The notes beneath the pieces were generated by a model. That model ran no database searches and was not told where the DNA came from. It saw only the letters and a program-made list of their open reading frames with translations. A DNA stretch of 64,000 bases. Origin: Comamonadaceae bacterium PBBC2 (GTDB lineage: Bacteria; Pseudomonadota; Gammaproteobacteria; Burkholderiales; Burkholderiaceae_C). Below are positions 54,865-63,909 of the stretch, one piece after another; position 1 is the first letter of the stretch, and every line of letters begins with the position of its first letter. Made by a program: the position numbers and the translations under genes. Location: the NCBI GenBank assembly GCA_002255935.1, contig NKIO01000007.1, positions 20,154 to 84,153 on the forward strand, in the 5' to 3' direction.

Positions 54865-57447
54865 TTAGGGCTTGGCCTGCAACAACCATCCCGACAGCAG
54901 CCCCAACTCCAGCACCGTGTAGTTACTCAGCGGCCCCCAGTAATACAAGTTGGCCGGGCCATGCGCGTTGACGGCCAGGATGTGATCGCCGGGGTAGCGG
55001 CGGTAGCGGTAGCCAGCCAACTCTTGAGAGGCCTGACCGGCGGGGGCAAGTGTCTGCGGATTGGTTTTCTCGCCCCAGGCCAACACCTTGTCGGTGTCGG
55101 CCCAGCGCGCGGCAGAGCTGGTGTCCAGAAAGCCAGCACTGCTGCCGTCCATCACCGGCACTGGCGTGTAAGAAAAGGCTTTGTCTGCGCCGCCTTGGCC
55201 GTAGTAGCGGCCTTGGCCCCAACACTGCGCCGTGCCGTCTGCCAGCAGCGCGCAGCTGTGGGTGGCCCCGGCTGCTACGCTGGTGGCATTGCGAATGGCA
55301 CTGATCGCCAAGGGGCTGGAGCTGACGTTGTAGCGCGTGCCATCGCTCAGTTGCCAGGTACCGTTGTAGCCCCAGCATTGGGTGGTGCCATCGCTTAGCA
55401 GTGTGCAGGTGTGGTCTGCACGGCTAGTCAGCGCCGCTGCGTTGCTGATACCCATCACCGTGACTGGGGTGGTGCTGTAGGTCAGCTTTCCCATAATGGG
55501 GTAATAGCCAATCGGAATGTCGCTGTCCGCGTTGCTGCCAATGCCCAACTGGCCGTAGTAGTTGGTTCCCCAACACTGCACTGCGCCGCTGCTGAGCAAG
55601 GCGCAGGTGTGTGATGTGCCTGCTGAGACGGCAATGGCGGTGCTGATGCCACTGACGGATACCGGGCTGTAGCTCAAAGTGGTAGTGCCATTGCCCAGTT
55701 GGCCCGTGCCATTGCTGCCCCAACACTGCACCGTGCCGCTGCGACGTACCGCGCAGGTGTGCTCAGAGCCCGCAGAGATTGCCACTGCATCGCTGATGCC
55801 AGACACGGCGACCGGTCCACTGCTGATGTTGCCGCCAATGCCCGCGGCCAAGTTGTGGCCGTAGCCCCAGCACTGCACTGAGCCACCCGCCAATACCGCG
55901 CAGTTATGGGCATGGCCCGCAGACAAAGCCACAGCGGTGCTGATGCCCAGTACAGCCACCGGTTGGGTGCTGGCAGTCAAGCTGCCATCACCCAACTGCC
56001 CTTGGCGGTTGTCGCCCCAGCATTGCACGGTGCCGCTGGCCAGCAATGCGCAGGAGTGTGTACCACCCGCGGACACGGCTGCGACATCGCTGATGCCGCT
56101 CACTGTCAAGGGGGTTGTGCTGTCCAGGCTGCCATTGCCCAACTGGCCGTAGGTGTTAGCTCCCCAACACTGCACGGCACCGGTGCGCAGGCGCACACAG
56201 GTATGCACATCGCCTGCCGAAATAGCGCTGGCTTGGCCCATGCCAACAACAGGCAGGGGCACGGCGCTGGTGCCCACGCTGTTGTTGCCCAACTGGCCGT
56301 AATTGCTATTTCCCCAACACTGCACGGGGCCAGTGGACAGTGTTGCACAGGAGTGCGTGCCGCCCACTGCCACTGCGCTAACGTGACCCATGCCAGCCAC
56401 TGTAGCGGGGGTAGCGCTACCGCTGGTGCTGCCATTGCCCAATTGACCGGAAAAGTTGAGACCCCAGCACTGAACCGCACCGCTGCTGAGCGTGACGCAG
56501 GCATTGCCATATTTAGTGGACACCGAAGTTACGTTGCTCAGGCCTTCCACCGGCAATGGGATGGCGCTTACCGTTGTATTGCCCGTACCCAACTTATCGG
56601 AGATTTTGCTACCCCAGCATTGCACCGTACCACTGCCCAACACAGCGCAGCTGCTGTCCGAACCGGCGGAGATCGCAATGGCGTTGCGGACGCCTGCCAC
56701 TGCACCCACAGTGGCGCTGTCGCTGCGGCTTCCGTTGCCTGTCTGGCCATAATAGTTAGAACCCCAGCACTGCACCGCACCGTCGCGTAGCAGGACGCAT
56801 GTGTGATAGCCCCCTGCAGAGACTGCGATCACTCTATTGACAGCTGGCACAGCCACCGGCGTGGTGCTCTCCAGCGCGCTTTGGTTGCCCAGCACCGCCC
56901 CGTACCAGTTTCTCCCCCAGCACTGTAAAGTGCTATCAGCCAGCAGCGCACACGTGTGGTCAGAGCCCGCCGATACCGCCACGGCATTGCTAACACCCGT
57001 TGCCACCACCGGTATAGCGCTGCCTTTGGTGGTGCCATTGCCCAGCGCGGTGAAGTATTTGCCCACTTGGCCCAAGTCATTGACATACATCTCCGCGCGG
57101 TTGGGCAGTCCGCCCCAGCACTGCACCGTGCCGCCGCTTAGCACTACACAGGTATGGGTAGCGCCCGCAGAGATGTGCGTGGCGGTGTTGATGCCCCGCA
57201 CCGCCACAGGAATGGCGCTGTCCCGCTGAGTGCCATTGCCTAGTTGACCCGAATCGTTTGCGCCCCAACACTGCACATCGCCGCCGCTTTGCAAAGCACA
57301 GGTGTGGTAACTGCCCGCAACCACCATGGGCGTGGTTGCCCAACTGGGTGCGCTGAGCGCTGCGCCGAACAATGCGCAGGCCAGTAGTAGCCATGGCCCT
57401 AGGTGCCAGATGGGTACTGGCTTGCGTGTTTTGTGTTGTGTGTGCAT
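54865..57447 (-). CDS. Exported RCC1-repeat protein
   Basis: About 14 repeats of the form VSAGGTHSCALLASGTVQCWGDNRQGQLGDGS; N-terminal signal-like LLLACALFGAALSAPSWA. Confidence 0.93.
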   Translation of the reverse strand: MHTQHKTRKPVPIWHLGPWLLLACALFGAALSAPSWATTPMVVAGSYHTCALQSGGDVQCWGANDSGQLGNGTQRDSAIPVAVRGINTATHISAGATHTCVVLSGGTVQCWGGLPNRAEMYVNDLGQVGKYFTALGNGTTKGSAIPVVATGVSNAVAVSAGSDHTCALLADSTLQCWGRNWYGAVLGNQSALESTTPVAVPAVNRVIAVSAGGYHTCVLLRDGAVQCWGSNYYGQTGNGSRSDSATVGAVAGVRNAIAISAGSDSSCAVLGSGTVQCWGSKISDKLGTGNTTVSAIPLPVEGLSNVTSVSTKYGNACVTLSSGAVQCWGLNFSGQLGNGSTSGSATPATVAGMGHVSAVAVGGTHSCATLSTGPVQCWGNSNYGQLGNNSVGTSAVPLPVVGMGQASAISAGDVHTCVRLRTGAVQCWGANTYGQLGNGSLDSTTPLTVSGISDVAAVSAGGTHSCALLASGTVQCWGDNRQGQLGDGSLTASTQPVAVLGISTAVALSAGHAHNCAVLAGGSVQCWGYGHNLAAGIGGNISSGPVAVSGISDAVAISAGSEHTCAVRRSGTVQCWGSNGTGQLGNGTTTLSYSPVSVSGISTAIAVSAGTSHTCALLSSGAVQCWGTNYYGQLGIGSNADSDIPIGYYPIMGKLTYSTTPVTVMGISNAAALTSRADHTCTLLSDGTTQCWGYNGTWQLSDGTRYNVSSSPLAISAIRNATSVAAGATHSCALLADGTAQCWGQGRYYGQGGADKAFSYTPVPVMDGSSAGFLDTSSAARWADTDKVLAWGEKTNPQTLAPAGQASQELAGYRYRRYPGDHILAVNAHGPANLYYWGPLSNYTVLELGLLSGWLLQAKP

Positions 57448-57531
57448 GGATTCCCCCTGTGCGTGCTGGCTTGGCCTCTTGGGTATTGAGGCTTCTTGTG
57501 CGCAGCGTTTGAATGCTTTGCATAGTAAAGC

Positions 57532-57816
57532 ATGGGCACAGCAAATTCACCCATTTGGGGGATGGACAAACGCGCGGTGGCAATGCCCATCACGACAGCC
57601 GACGACACAGCCGCCGCCGCCATCCTGGCGAATGCCACAGCCCAACTCACCAAGGCAAACGCTATCGCCACAACCGTTGAGCTGTTAGCCGCAGGTGCCG
57701 CACCCGCCCCGGCTGGCGCAGTGTTTGAAGCCCACCCTGCGGATGCAGCGCCAACCACGGCCATTGCGCTTGTGGGCGTCATGGACGTTTCAAACTTCGA
57801 TCTGCTATCAATGTAG
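57532..57816 (+). CDS. Hypothetical small Ala-rich protein
   Basis: MGTANSPIWGMDKRAVAMPITTADDTAAAAILANATAQLTKANAIATTVELLAAGAAPAPAGAVFE...; the ORF ends inside repeat copy 8. Confidence 0.3.
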   Translation: MGTANSPIWGMDKRAVAMPITTADDTAAAAILANATAQLTKANAIATTVELLAAGAAPAPAGAVFEAHPADAAPTTAIALVGVMDVSNFDLLSM

Positions 57817-57861
57817 TAGCTGCTCTCGCACTATCCACGGCCTGAATGGCCAATTGGGCAC
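57801..57861 (+). repeat. Dispersed ~60-bp repeat, copy 8
   Basis: tctgctatcaatgtagtagctgctctcgcactatccacggcctgaatggccaattgggcac. Confidence 0.9.
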
Positions 57862-57951
57862 TGCGCCCGCTTGGGCCCGGCGATAGGCAGAAATGGCCGC
57901 CAGCATGCAAGCGTAGTAGCATCTGCTCCCAGTTGGACTGGAAGCAAAAAA

Positions 57952-59700
57952 ATGGCAGTACTGCTAAAACCCAAACACTGTTTGGTACTCGCGCTATTCC
58001 TCTTTGGCTGCTCCTTGAGCGCGCAAGTGGACGAGCTGCCACGCCATCCTTTGGAAATCAAAGCCCTGACCCAGCCTGACGAGGTGTTGGCAGAGATTCC
58101 GGCGGCGGTGGCGATGTCGCAACAGAATCGTGATGTGCGGACCCTGGCCCTTCTCTATTTGGCACAGGCCAATGCGTGCCGCGTGGTGGCCAACTGGCCC
58201 TGCCAACGCAACGCGGGCAACAGTGCGCGTGAGGCCGCCGTGCTGGCCAAAGACCCCGTGTTGGAAGTACGCGGGCTGATTGCAGACGGCCGTGGCAGCA
58301 TTGCCATGCAAGATTTCTTGCGCGGAGAACGGCTATTGGGCGAGGCTGAATTGCTGTTGGCGAAAGCACCGGTTCCCGCATTGATCGCGGACGTCTTCCT
58401 GGCTTATTCCAGCCTTAGCTTTAACCTCAATAGGTTCGAAGCTTCCGCAAGCTATGCGCAGCGCGGCATGGATGCCTTGCCCCAAGGCAACGCCTTGCCA
58501 ACCCACATACGCCTGCTGCGCAACTTGGGCCGCGCCCAAACCCAAATGCAACAGACGGAGCTTGCAGCCCAGTCGTTGCGAAAGGCGCAAGCCTTCGCGG
58601 TACAGATCAATGATCCCAAGCTGCGCGCAGAGCTGTATCTGGAATCGGCGCGACTGGCGCATTTGATGAAGGATGCGGCCACGCAAACGCAGAGTGGCTT
58701 GGCCGTGTTGCGGCTGGCGGATGAGCTGAAGAATTCTCAATTGAAAGGGCAGGCGCATGAGGCCTTGGGCGTAGCGGCCATGGACCGAGGTGATCTACGC
58801 TACGCAGAACGGGAGTTGCGGTTTGCCCATTCGTCTTTCAATGGGCTCAAGCTAGACCGCGATGAGCTGCGGGTGCTGCGCGCACTCATCAAACTCATCA
58901 CGGACAGCAAAAGCGTCCCGCCTGACTTTGCGGCAACCAGTCGGCGTCAGGTCGATTTGAGTTTGACCATTGAGCGGGAAGACCGAGCCAAGGCTGCCGC
59001 TGACTTTGAAGCGCGACTTCGCTTCCTCACCAGCGAAAGCGAGCTGAAGCAACTGCGCCTGGAAGCGGAAGCGGCCAAGGAGCGCGAGCAACTGCTGTTG
59101 CGCAACACGCGACTCGCGCAGTTGGCGGCACTGCTGGTGGCCATCACCCTTGCGGTCGTCATCTGTTTCCTGGTGCAGCTAAGGCGCAACAAGCGCTTGC
59201 AAGAAAAGTTGGCGCGCATCGACCCGTTGACTGGCATTGCGAATCGGCGGCAGTGGGATGAGCGCTTGTCGTTTGCGCTGGCGCGTAGCAAGCGCCAGCA
59301 ATTGCCCCTGATGCTTTTGGTCTTGGACATTGACAACTTCAAAACCGTGAACGACACCTATGGACACAGTGTGGGTGACGCTGTGATCGTGGAGTTTGCG
59401 CGCCGTATCGGCCTCTGCGTCCGCGAGAGTGATCTGCATGCGCGCTTGGGTGGGGATGAGTTTGTGGTGTTGGTGGAGGACGCCACCAGCCTGGACGAAG
59501 GCATGACCATTGCCAACAAAATGATCAAGAGCATGGAGGAGCCCATGCAGATAGATACGCTGAGCTTGCTGGTCACAACATCTATCGGCGTTGGGTTTCA
59601 GCAGCAAGCCACATCGGCCGAAGACATCTTGGAACTGGCCGACCGCGCGCTCTACGCGGCCAAGCAGGCAGGTCGCAATACGGTGCGGGGTTTGAGTTAG
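57952..59700 (+). CDS. Diguanylate cyclase with N-terminal TPR-like region and TM helix
   Basis: ARIDPLTGIANRRQWDERL; RESDLHARLGGDEFVVLVEDA (GGDEF plus RxxD I-site five residues upstream); LAALLVAITLAVVICFLVQL TM helix. Confidence 0.93.
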   Translation: MAVLLKPKHCLVLALFLFGCSLSAQVDELPRHPLEIKALTQPDEVLAEIPAAVAMSQQNRDVRTLALLYLAQANACRVVANWPCQRNAGNSAREAAVLAKDPVLEVRGLIADGRGSIAMQDFLRGERLLGEAELLLAKAPVPALIADVFLAYSSLSFNLNRFEASASYAQRGMDALPQGNALPTHIRLLRNLGRAQTQMQQTELAAQSLRKAQAFAVQINDPKLRAELYLESARLAHLMKDAATQTQSGLAVLRLADELKNSQLKGQAHEALGVAAMDRGDLRYAERELRFAHSSFNGLKLDRDELRVLRALIKLITDSKSVPPDFAATSRRQVDLSLTIEREDRAKAAADFEARLRFLTSESELKQLRLEAEAAKEREQLLLRNTRLAQLAALLVAITLAVVICFLVQLRRNKRLQEKLARIDPLTGIANRRQWDERLSFALARSKRQQLPLMLLVLDIDNFKTVNDTYGHSVGDAVIVEFARRIGLCVRESDLHARLGGDEFVVLVEDATSLDEGMTIANKMIKSMEEPMQIDTLSLLVTTSIGVGFQQQATSAEDILELADRALYAAKQAGRNTVRGLS

Positions 59701-59760
59701 CTGCTATCAATGTAGTAGCTGCTCCCGCGCTATCCACGGGCTGAGCGGCCGATTGGGCTT
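59700..59760 (+). repeat. Dispersed ~60-bp repeat, copy 9
   Basis: gctgctatcaatgtagtagctgctcccgcgctatccacgggctgagcggccgattgggctt; starts right at the GGDEF stop codon. Confidence 0.9.
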
Positions 59761-59797
59761 GCAAACCTCCACCCGATGCAGCCCGTGTATCCCCCCT

Positions 59798-61978
59798 TTA
59801 AAAATGCGTCGTCAGCGTCAAGCGCAAGCTGCGCGGCTCCACCGGGTGAAAGTGGCGGTCGGCCACGCCCTCGGGCGGCTCACCCTTGAGGCGCGACGCG
59901 TAGTAGTAGTCAATATCGCTGGCCTTGCTGTCAAAGAGGTTGAACACATCCAGCGCCAGCTTGGTTTTGCGGCTGACTTGGTAGCCCAAGCGCAGGTAGG
60001 CCAGTGTGGTGGCTTCAGAGCGCTGGCTGTTGTCTTCGATCAAAGGGCGCGGACCAAAATAACGCAATTGAAACTGGCCGGACCACGGCCCCCGGTCGCT
60101 GATGACCGCACCAACTGACACCACCGTTTCTACCGAACCCGGCACATAGCGCCCGGCGTTGGGCGCGTCACCCTGCGGCGCATCAAACTCTGCGCGTGAG
60201 ACGGCAAGGTCGGCGTCCAGCAGCAGCCACGGCGTGGCGCGGTAGTGGTTGTTGAACTCTAGCCCGAAGCGGCGGCTGGCCCCGCTGGCACCGGTGTCGC
60301 CCGCATCCCCAGAGAACACCAGCTCTGAGCCGATATTCAGCTGCCACAGCGCCAAAGAACTCTGCAGCCCGGTAATGGCCTCGGTGCGCAGGCCCAGCTC
60401 GCCGCCGGTGGTGCGCACCAGTGCGGGGGCCGGGTCGATCGGCGTGCCTTCTTTGGGCGCTATGCGGGCGATCACACCGCGCGCATCGTTGCTATGAAAG
60501 CCGCTGCCCAGGTTCACAAAGTATTCGGTCTTGTTCCACGGCCCCAAGATGAAGGACAGCTTGGGGCTGGCCAGGTCCGCAGTCTGCTGGCCCGCGTTGC
60601 CCGCAATGGAGCTGCGCACATCCACCGCCATGCGGTCATAACGCGCGCCCAGCAGGGTGCGGAAGGTAGGCGTCCAGGCGGTAGAGTTTTCGGCGTACAG
60701 GCCCAGCAGGCTTTGCTGCACCTGGCTCTCTTGCACCGTGGCCACGCGCTGGCCCGCCAGGCCTTGGTACAGGCCCACGGGGTCCAGCCAATCCATGCGC
60801 AGGCTGGTGCCGATGGTGGTGGTGCTGTCATACCCACCAAACGGAGTTGCAAACGATTGGCTGGCAGCGCCGCCCAGCACCCGGCGGCTCTCGGCTTGGA
60901 TGAACTGGTCGGCGTTCAGCGGCTCGGGGTCATCCATATTCGCCGCCGGGCCGCCCCAAGGCGAATTGCACCCCCTTGGGGGGCAGCGCAGTTCGCGAAG
61001 CGACAAGCGTGGGGGCCCAAGGTTATAGGTGAAGTTGGACACCAGGCTCAGCTTGGACGCAATGGCATAGGCATTGGCTTTGAAGAGGCCGGTGTCCGAT
61101 TTGCGTTCGGTTTGAAACGACAGGCTGGTGCGCTCGGTGTGGCCGCCGTCCGTAGGGTCTAGCGCGCCAAAGCGGCCCACCAGGCCCTGGTCTACCGCGC
61201 GCTGTGGAATCTGGTCGGTGGAATGCCAGGCCGCGCTGTAGGCCATGGCGGTGACGCTGGTGCGGCTGCTATCGGTCGCGGTGCTGTAGCGCAGCACGCC
61301 ATTGACGCGGTGAAAGCGCTCAGGATCATCCCACGGGCCGTTGTTGTGCGCGGTCTCTAAGGCGTAGAGCAGCTTGCCGCTTTGCCACGGCACCGATTGG
61401 GTTAGCAGCGCGCGGGCATAGCTGTTGTCACCCAGCGTAAGCGATGCAATGCCCTCGGGCAAGCTATCAAACAGCCCCAGGCGCGCCACCCCGGCCGAGC
61501 TGAAGTCGCCCTCATCGGCAAAGTAGGGCCCCTTTTTGTAGCTGATGCGGTTCACCAGCTCGGGGATCAGCCAGTTCAGGTCGCTATAGCCATGGCCATG
61601 GGCGTGCGTGGGCATGTTCACCGGCATGCCATCCACGTAGGTGGCAAAGTCAGTACCGTGGTCCAAGTTAAAGCCGCGCAGAAAGTACTGGTTGGCTTTG
61701 CCATCGCCACTGTGCTGGGTGACGATGACGCCGGGCACAAACTCCAGCACCTCGGCCGGGCGCAGCGTGGGGCGGTTCTCTATCAACTTGGCGGTGACCA
61801 CACCCTGGCTGGCCGCGTCAGACGTGCGAATGGCGTTGTCATAGGTGCCCTGAATGGTGACCGGGGCGAGCTCTTGCGCGCCTGCTGGCAATAGCGTGCT
61901 GGCCAGGCACAGCAGGCAGGCTCCGGAGATGGCGGTGCGGGTGGGGCGGCGGGGTGGGGCTAAGCAGAGAGTTTTCAC
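59798..61978 (-). CDS. TonB-dependent receptor
   Basis: GVVTAKLIENRPTLRPAEVLEFVPGVIVTQHSGDGKANQYFLRGFNLDHGTDFATYVDGMPVNMPTHAHGHGYSDLNWLIPELVNRISYKKGPYFADEGDFSSAG; probable GTG start at 61978 (ORF track extends to 62029). Confidence 0.9.
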   Translation of the reverse strand: MKTLCLAPPRRPTRTAISGACLLCLASTLLPAGAQELAPVTIQGTYDNAIRTSDAASQGVVTAKLIENRPTLRPAEVLEFVPGVIVTQHSGDGKANQYFLRGFNLDHGTDFATYVDGMPVNMPTHAHGHGYSDLNWLIPELVNRISYKKGPYFADEGDFSSAGVARLGLFDSLPEGIASLTLGDNSYARALLTQSVPWQSGKLLYALETAHNNGPWDDPERFHRVNGVLRYSTATDSSRTSVTAMAYSAAWHSTDQIPQRAVDQGLVGRFGALDPTDGGHTERTSLSFQTERKSDTGLFKANAYAIASKLSLVSNFTYNLGPPRLSLRELRCPPRGCNSPWGGPAANMDDPEPLNADQFIQAESRRVLGGAASQSFATPFGGYDSTTTIGTSLRMDWLDPVGLYQGLAGQRVATVQESQVQQSLLGLYAENSTAWTPTFRTLLGARYDRMAVDVRSSIAGNAGQQTADLASPKLSFILGPWNKTEYFVNLGSGFHSNDARGVIARIAPKEGTPIDPAPALVRTTGGELGLRTEAITGLQSSLALWQLNIGSELVFSGDAGDTGASGASRRFGLEFNNHYRATPWLLLDADLAVSRAEFDAPQGDAPNAGRYVPGSVETVVSVGAVISDRGPWSGQFQLRYFGPRPLIEDNSQRSEATTLAYLRLGYQVSRKTKLALDVFNLFDSKASDIDYYYASRLKGEPPEGVADRHFHPVEPRSLRLTLTTHF
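60961..61020. repeat. GC-rich repeat-like insertion inside the TonB receptor CDS
   Basis: gcgaattgcacccccttggggggcagcgcagttcgcgaagcgacaagcgtgggggcccaa; resembles Burkholderiales intergenic repeats I know (memory), read in-frame as PPRLSLRELRCPPRGCNSPWGG. Confidence 0.6.
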
Positions 61979-62128
61979 AATGGGTTCCTGAATGGTTTTT
62001 GTGGGGGCTGGGGCGCAAAAGCGCGCCAATACGGCTACGCGACCCAGGCAGGCCGCGTGCGGGTTTATCTACAAAGAGGAAAGAGCCCTGACGTGGCGCA
62101 AAGCGCAGCCACGCAAGGCGGGGGCCGC

Positions 62129-62779
62129 TTAGGCCGCGCGGGACGCGTGTGAGAACGCAGGGGGGCGCAGCAGCGGCACCACTTTTCTGGAGGCAAAACG
62201 CACTGCCCCCTGAACCGGCCAAGGCCCATTGCGGGCCGCCATAGCCGCCATGCCGGCCAACGGCTTGCCCTGGCTGGGGGATGCAAACTGGGGCAACAAC
62301 AGGGTTGCCCCCACGCTGCCCGCGTCCGCCGCCTCAGCCGCGCCGTCTAGCGCAATGGCGCTCTGATTCGCGCGCTGATCGCCCAGCGCGTGGTGGTGGC
62401 GCTCTAAGGTGTCGTGGTCGTGGTCGTGGTCGTGGTCATGGCTAGGGGCTGGCTTTGCGCTGGCGGCCCACAGCGTCGGGCCTGCGGATTGGCCCACCCG
62501 CAATTGGCCGTGCCCAAACACCTGCTGCTGCTGCCAACGGCTGAGCCAGTGGCTGGCCAAGCCGGAGGCCACGGCGGAGAAAGTGGAAGTGGAGGTGGAA
62601 TGGGGCATAGCAAGCGCGGTGGGCGAGCCGCGCAACCCCACATCGGCATGCAAGTGCCAAGACCCCAGCGCCTGCTGCCGCGCCACGCTCAGCCCCATCA
62701 ACACCACGGCCAGCACCAGCAGCCAAACCAGGCTGCGCGTGCCGATAGCCTGCGCTGTGTGTCGTTGGGTCATTTCCAC
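62129..62779 (-). CDS. His/Asp-rich putative membrane-anchored protein
   Basis: N-terminal TM RSLVWLLVLAVVLMGLSVA; SHDHDHDHDHDTLERHHHALGDQ tract; upstream of and co-directional with the TonB receptor. Confidence 0.65.
   Translation of the reverse strand: MEMTQRHTAQAIGTRSLVWLLVLAVVLMGLSVARQQALGSWHLHADVGLRGSPTALAMPHSTSTSTFSAVASGLASHWLSRWQQQQVFGHGQLRVGQSAGPTLWAASAKPAPSHDHDHDHDHDTLERHHHALGDQRANQSAIALDGAAEAADAGSVGATLLLPQFASPSQGKPLAGMAAMAARNGPWPVQGAVRFASRKVVPLLRPPAFSHASRAA
62411..62441. repeat. Hexanucleotide microsatellite (gtggtc)n encoding the (His-Asp)n tract
   Basis: gtcgtggtcgtggtcgtggtcgtggtcatgg. Confidence 0.9.
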
Positions 62780-62836
62780 CTATTGGGTACGCAAAGGAAG
62801 CTGCGTTGGATTCACAGTCTAACGCCAGGAAAGCGA

Positions 62837-62898
62837 TTTGCTATCAAAAAAGAAGCTGCTCCCGCACTATCCACGGCTTGAGCGGCCGATTTGGCACA
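62837..62898 (+). repeat. Dispersed ~60-bp repeat, copy 10
   Basis: tttgctatcaaaaaagaagctgctcccgcactatccacggcttgagcggccgatttggcac. Confidence 0.9.
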
Positions 62899-62958
62899 TA
62901 GCGGTCGGGGAGCAATGGCATCATTGCGGACACTTGCACTTTTCATTGGAAGGACGCT

Positions 62959-63909
62959 ATGAGCCGAGGTGTTTTGTTTCTAAGCGCGCTGCTGCTATTG
63001 CCCACCACCCTGTGGGCTGCCAATGACAACGCGGTATTGCGCAGTCTTGCGCAGGCGGACCAGCAGCAACGGCAGCAGAAAAATGTAAATTGGAATGCCA
63101 CGCTGCAACACGACCGTGAGCGCGGTGAAGCCGTCAGAAAGCTGTTGAAGCGTGGCGAGAATCGAACCGCGAACGACTACGCCAATGCTGCAAGCATCTT
63201 GAACCATGGCGCGGGCGCGGCTGACTTCCGTTTGGCAGCTGCGCTGGCGGAAACAGCATTGGCTTTTGATCCTAAGAACAGAGAATTGATCCGAAACCGC
63301 GCCGTGACCTGGGACCGGATGCTGCTGGCCCAAAACCGCCCGCAGTGGTATGGCACCCAATATTCCAGACCGGGCAATGACAAGCCGTACGCACTAGACC
63401 CGGTGGATGACAAAGTATCTGACGCTGAGCGCGCTGAGCTGGGGCTACCCACATTGGTGGAGATGCGCAAGAAGATCGACAAACTGAACCAAGAAGATCC
63501 CCCCGCCAGCAAACCAGCTCCTGTGGCCATGAGTGCAGCAGCTTCTGCGGCCACCTTTTTTTTGGCGAAGGATCAAAACACCATGATTGCCCTCATCGAG
63601 AAGCAACCGGCATTGGGCTTGTTTTCGTTCAAGCTGGCCGAGGCCGGAATCGGTCAAGCGTTGCAAGCCCAATCCAGCGTGAAACTGCAGACCTTTGCGC
63701 AAAGCCGAAACAAAGCAGATGCCTTGGCAGTCGTCAAAGGTGAAAAGCCATTCTTCGAACCCATGAGTAGCAATGACGCCTGCTTCTTTAACTACAACGC
63801 AACCGTAGACGCCAAGCGCCAGTTGGTACTCGATGTGTCCTATGACTGCAGCGTCAAGCCTGGCCCACGCATCTATTGCTCCGGCCCTGAGAAGTCTCAA
63901 GCCGCATAG
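62959..63909 (+). CDS. Exported DUF6624-like protein
   Basis: MSRGVLFLSALLLLPTTLWAAND signal; HDRERGEAVRKLL...ANDYANAASILNHGAGAADFRLAAALAETALAFDPKNRELIRNRAVTWDRMLLAQNRPQWYGTQY. Confidence 0.65.
   Translation: MSRGVLFLSALLLLPTTLWAANDNAVLRSLAQADQQQRQQKNVNWNATLQHDRERGEAVRKLLKRGENRTANDYANAASILNHGAGAADFRLAAALAETALAFDPKNRELIRNRAVTWDRMLLAQNRPQWYGTQYSRPGNDKPYALDPVDDKVSDAERAELGLPTLVEMRKKIDKLNQEDPPASKPAPVAMSAAASAATFFLAKDQNTMIALIEKQPALGLFSFKLAEAGIGQALQAQSSVKLQTFAQSRNKADALAVVKGEKPFFEPMSSNDACFFNYNATVDAKRQLVLDVSYDCSVKPGPRIYCSGPEKSQAA

Noticed and set aside
55906-56790. 294-aa plus-strand ORF with periodic peptide
   Set aside because: Antisense translation of the RCC1 repeats.
54865-57447. Periodic DNA repeats as a possible CRISPR array
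   Set aside because: Period is about 160-170 bp, repeats are degenerate and encode RCC1 blades in one long ORF.
52959-62898. Dispersed repeats as integron attC sites
   Set aside because: No RYYYAAC/GTTRRRY core sites or long attC hairpin seen, orientation is mixed across the window, and no integrase gene is in the window.
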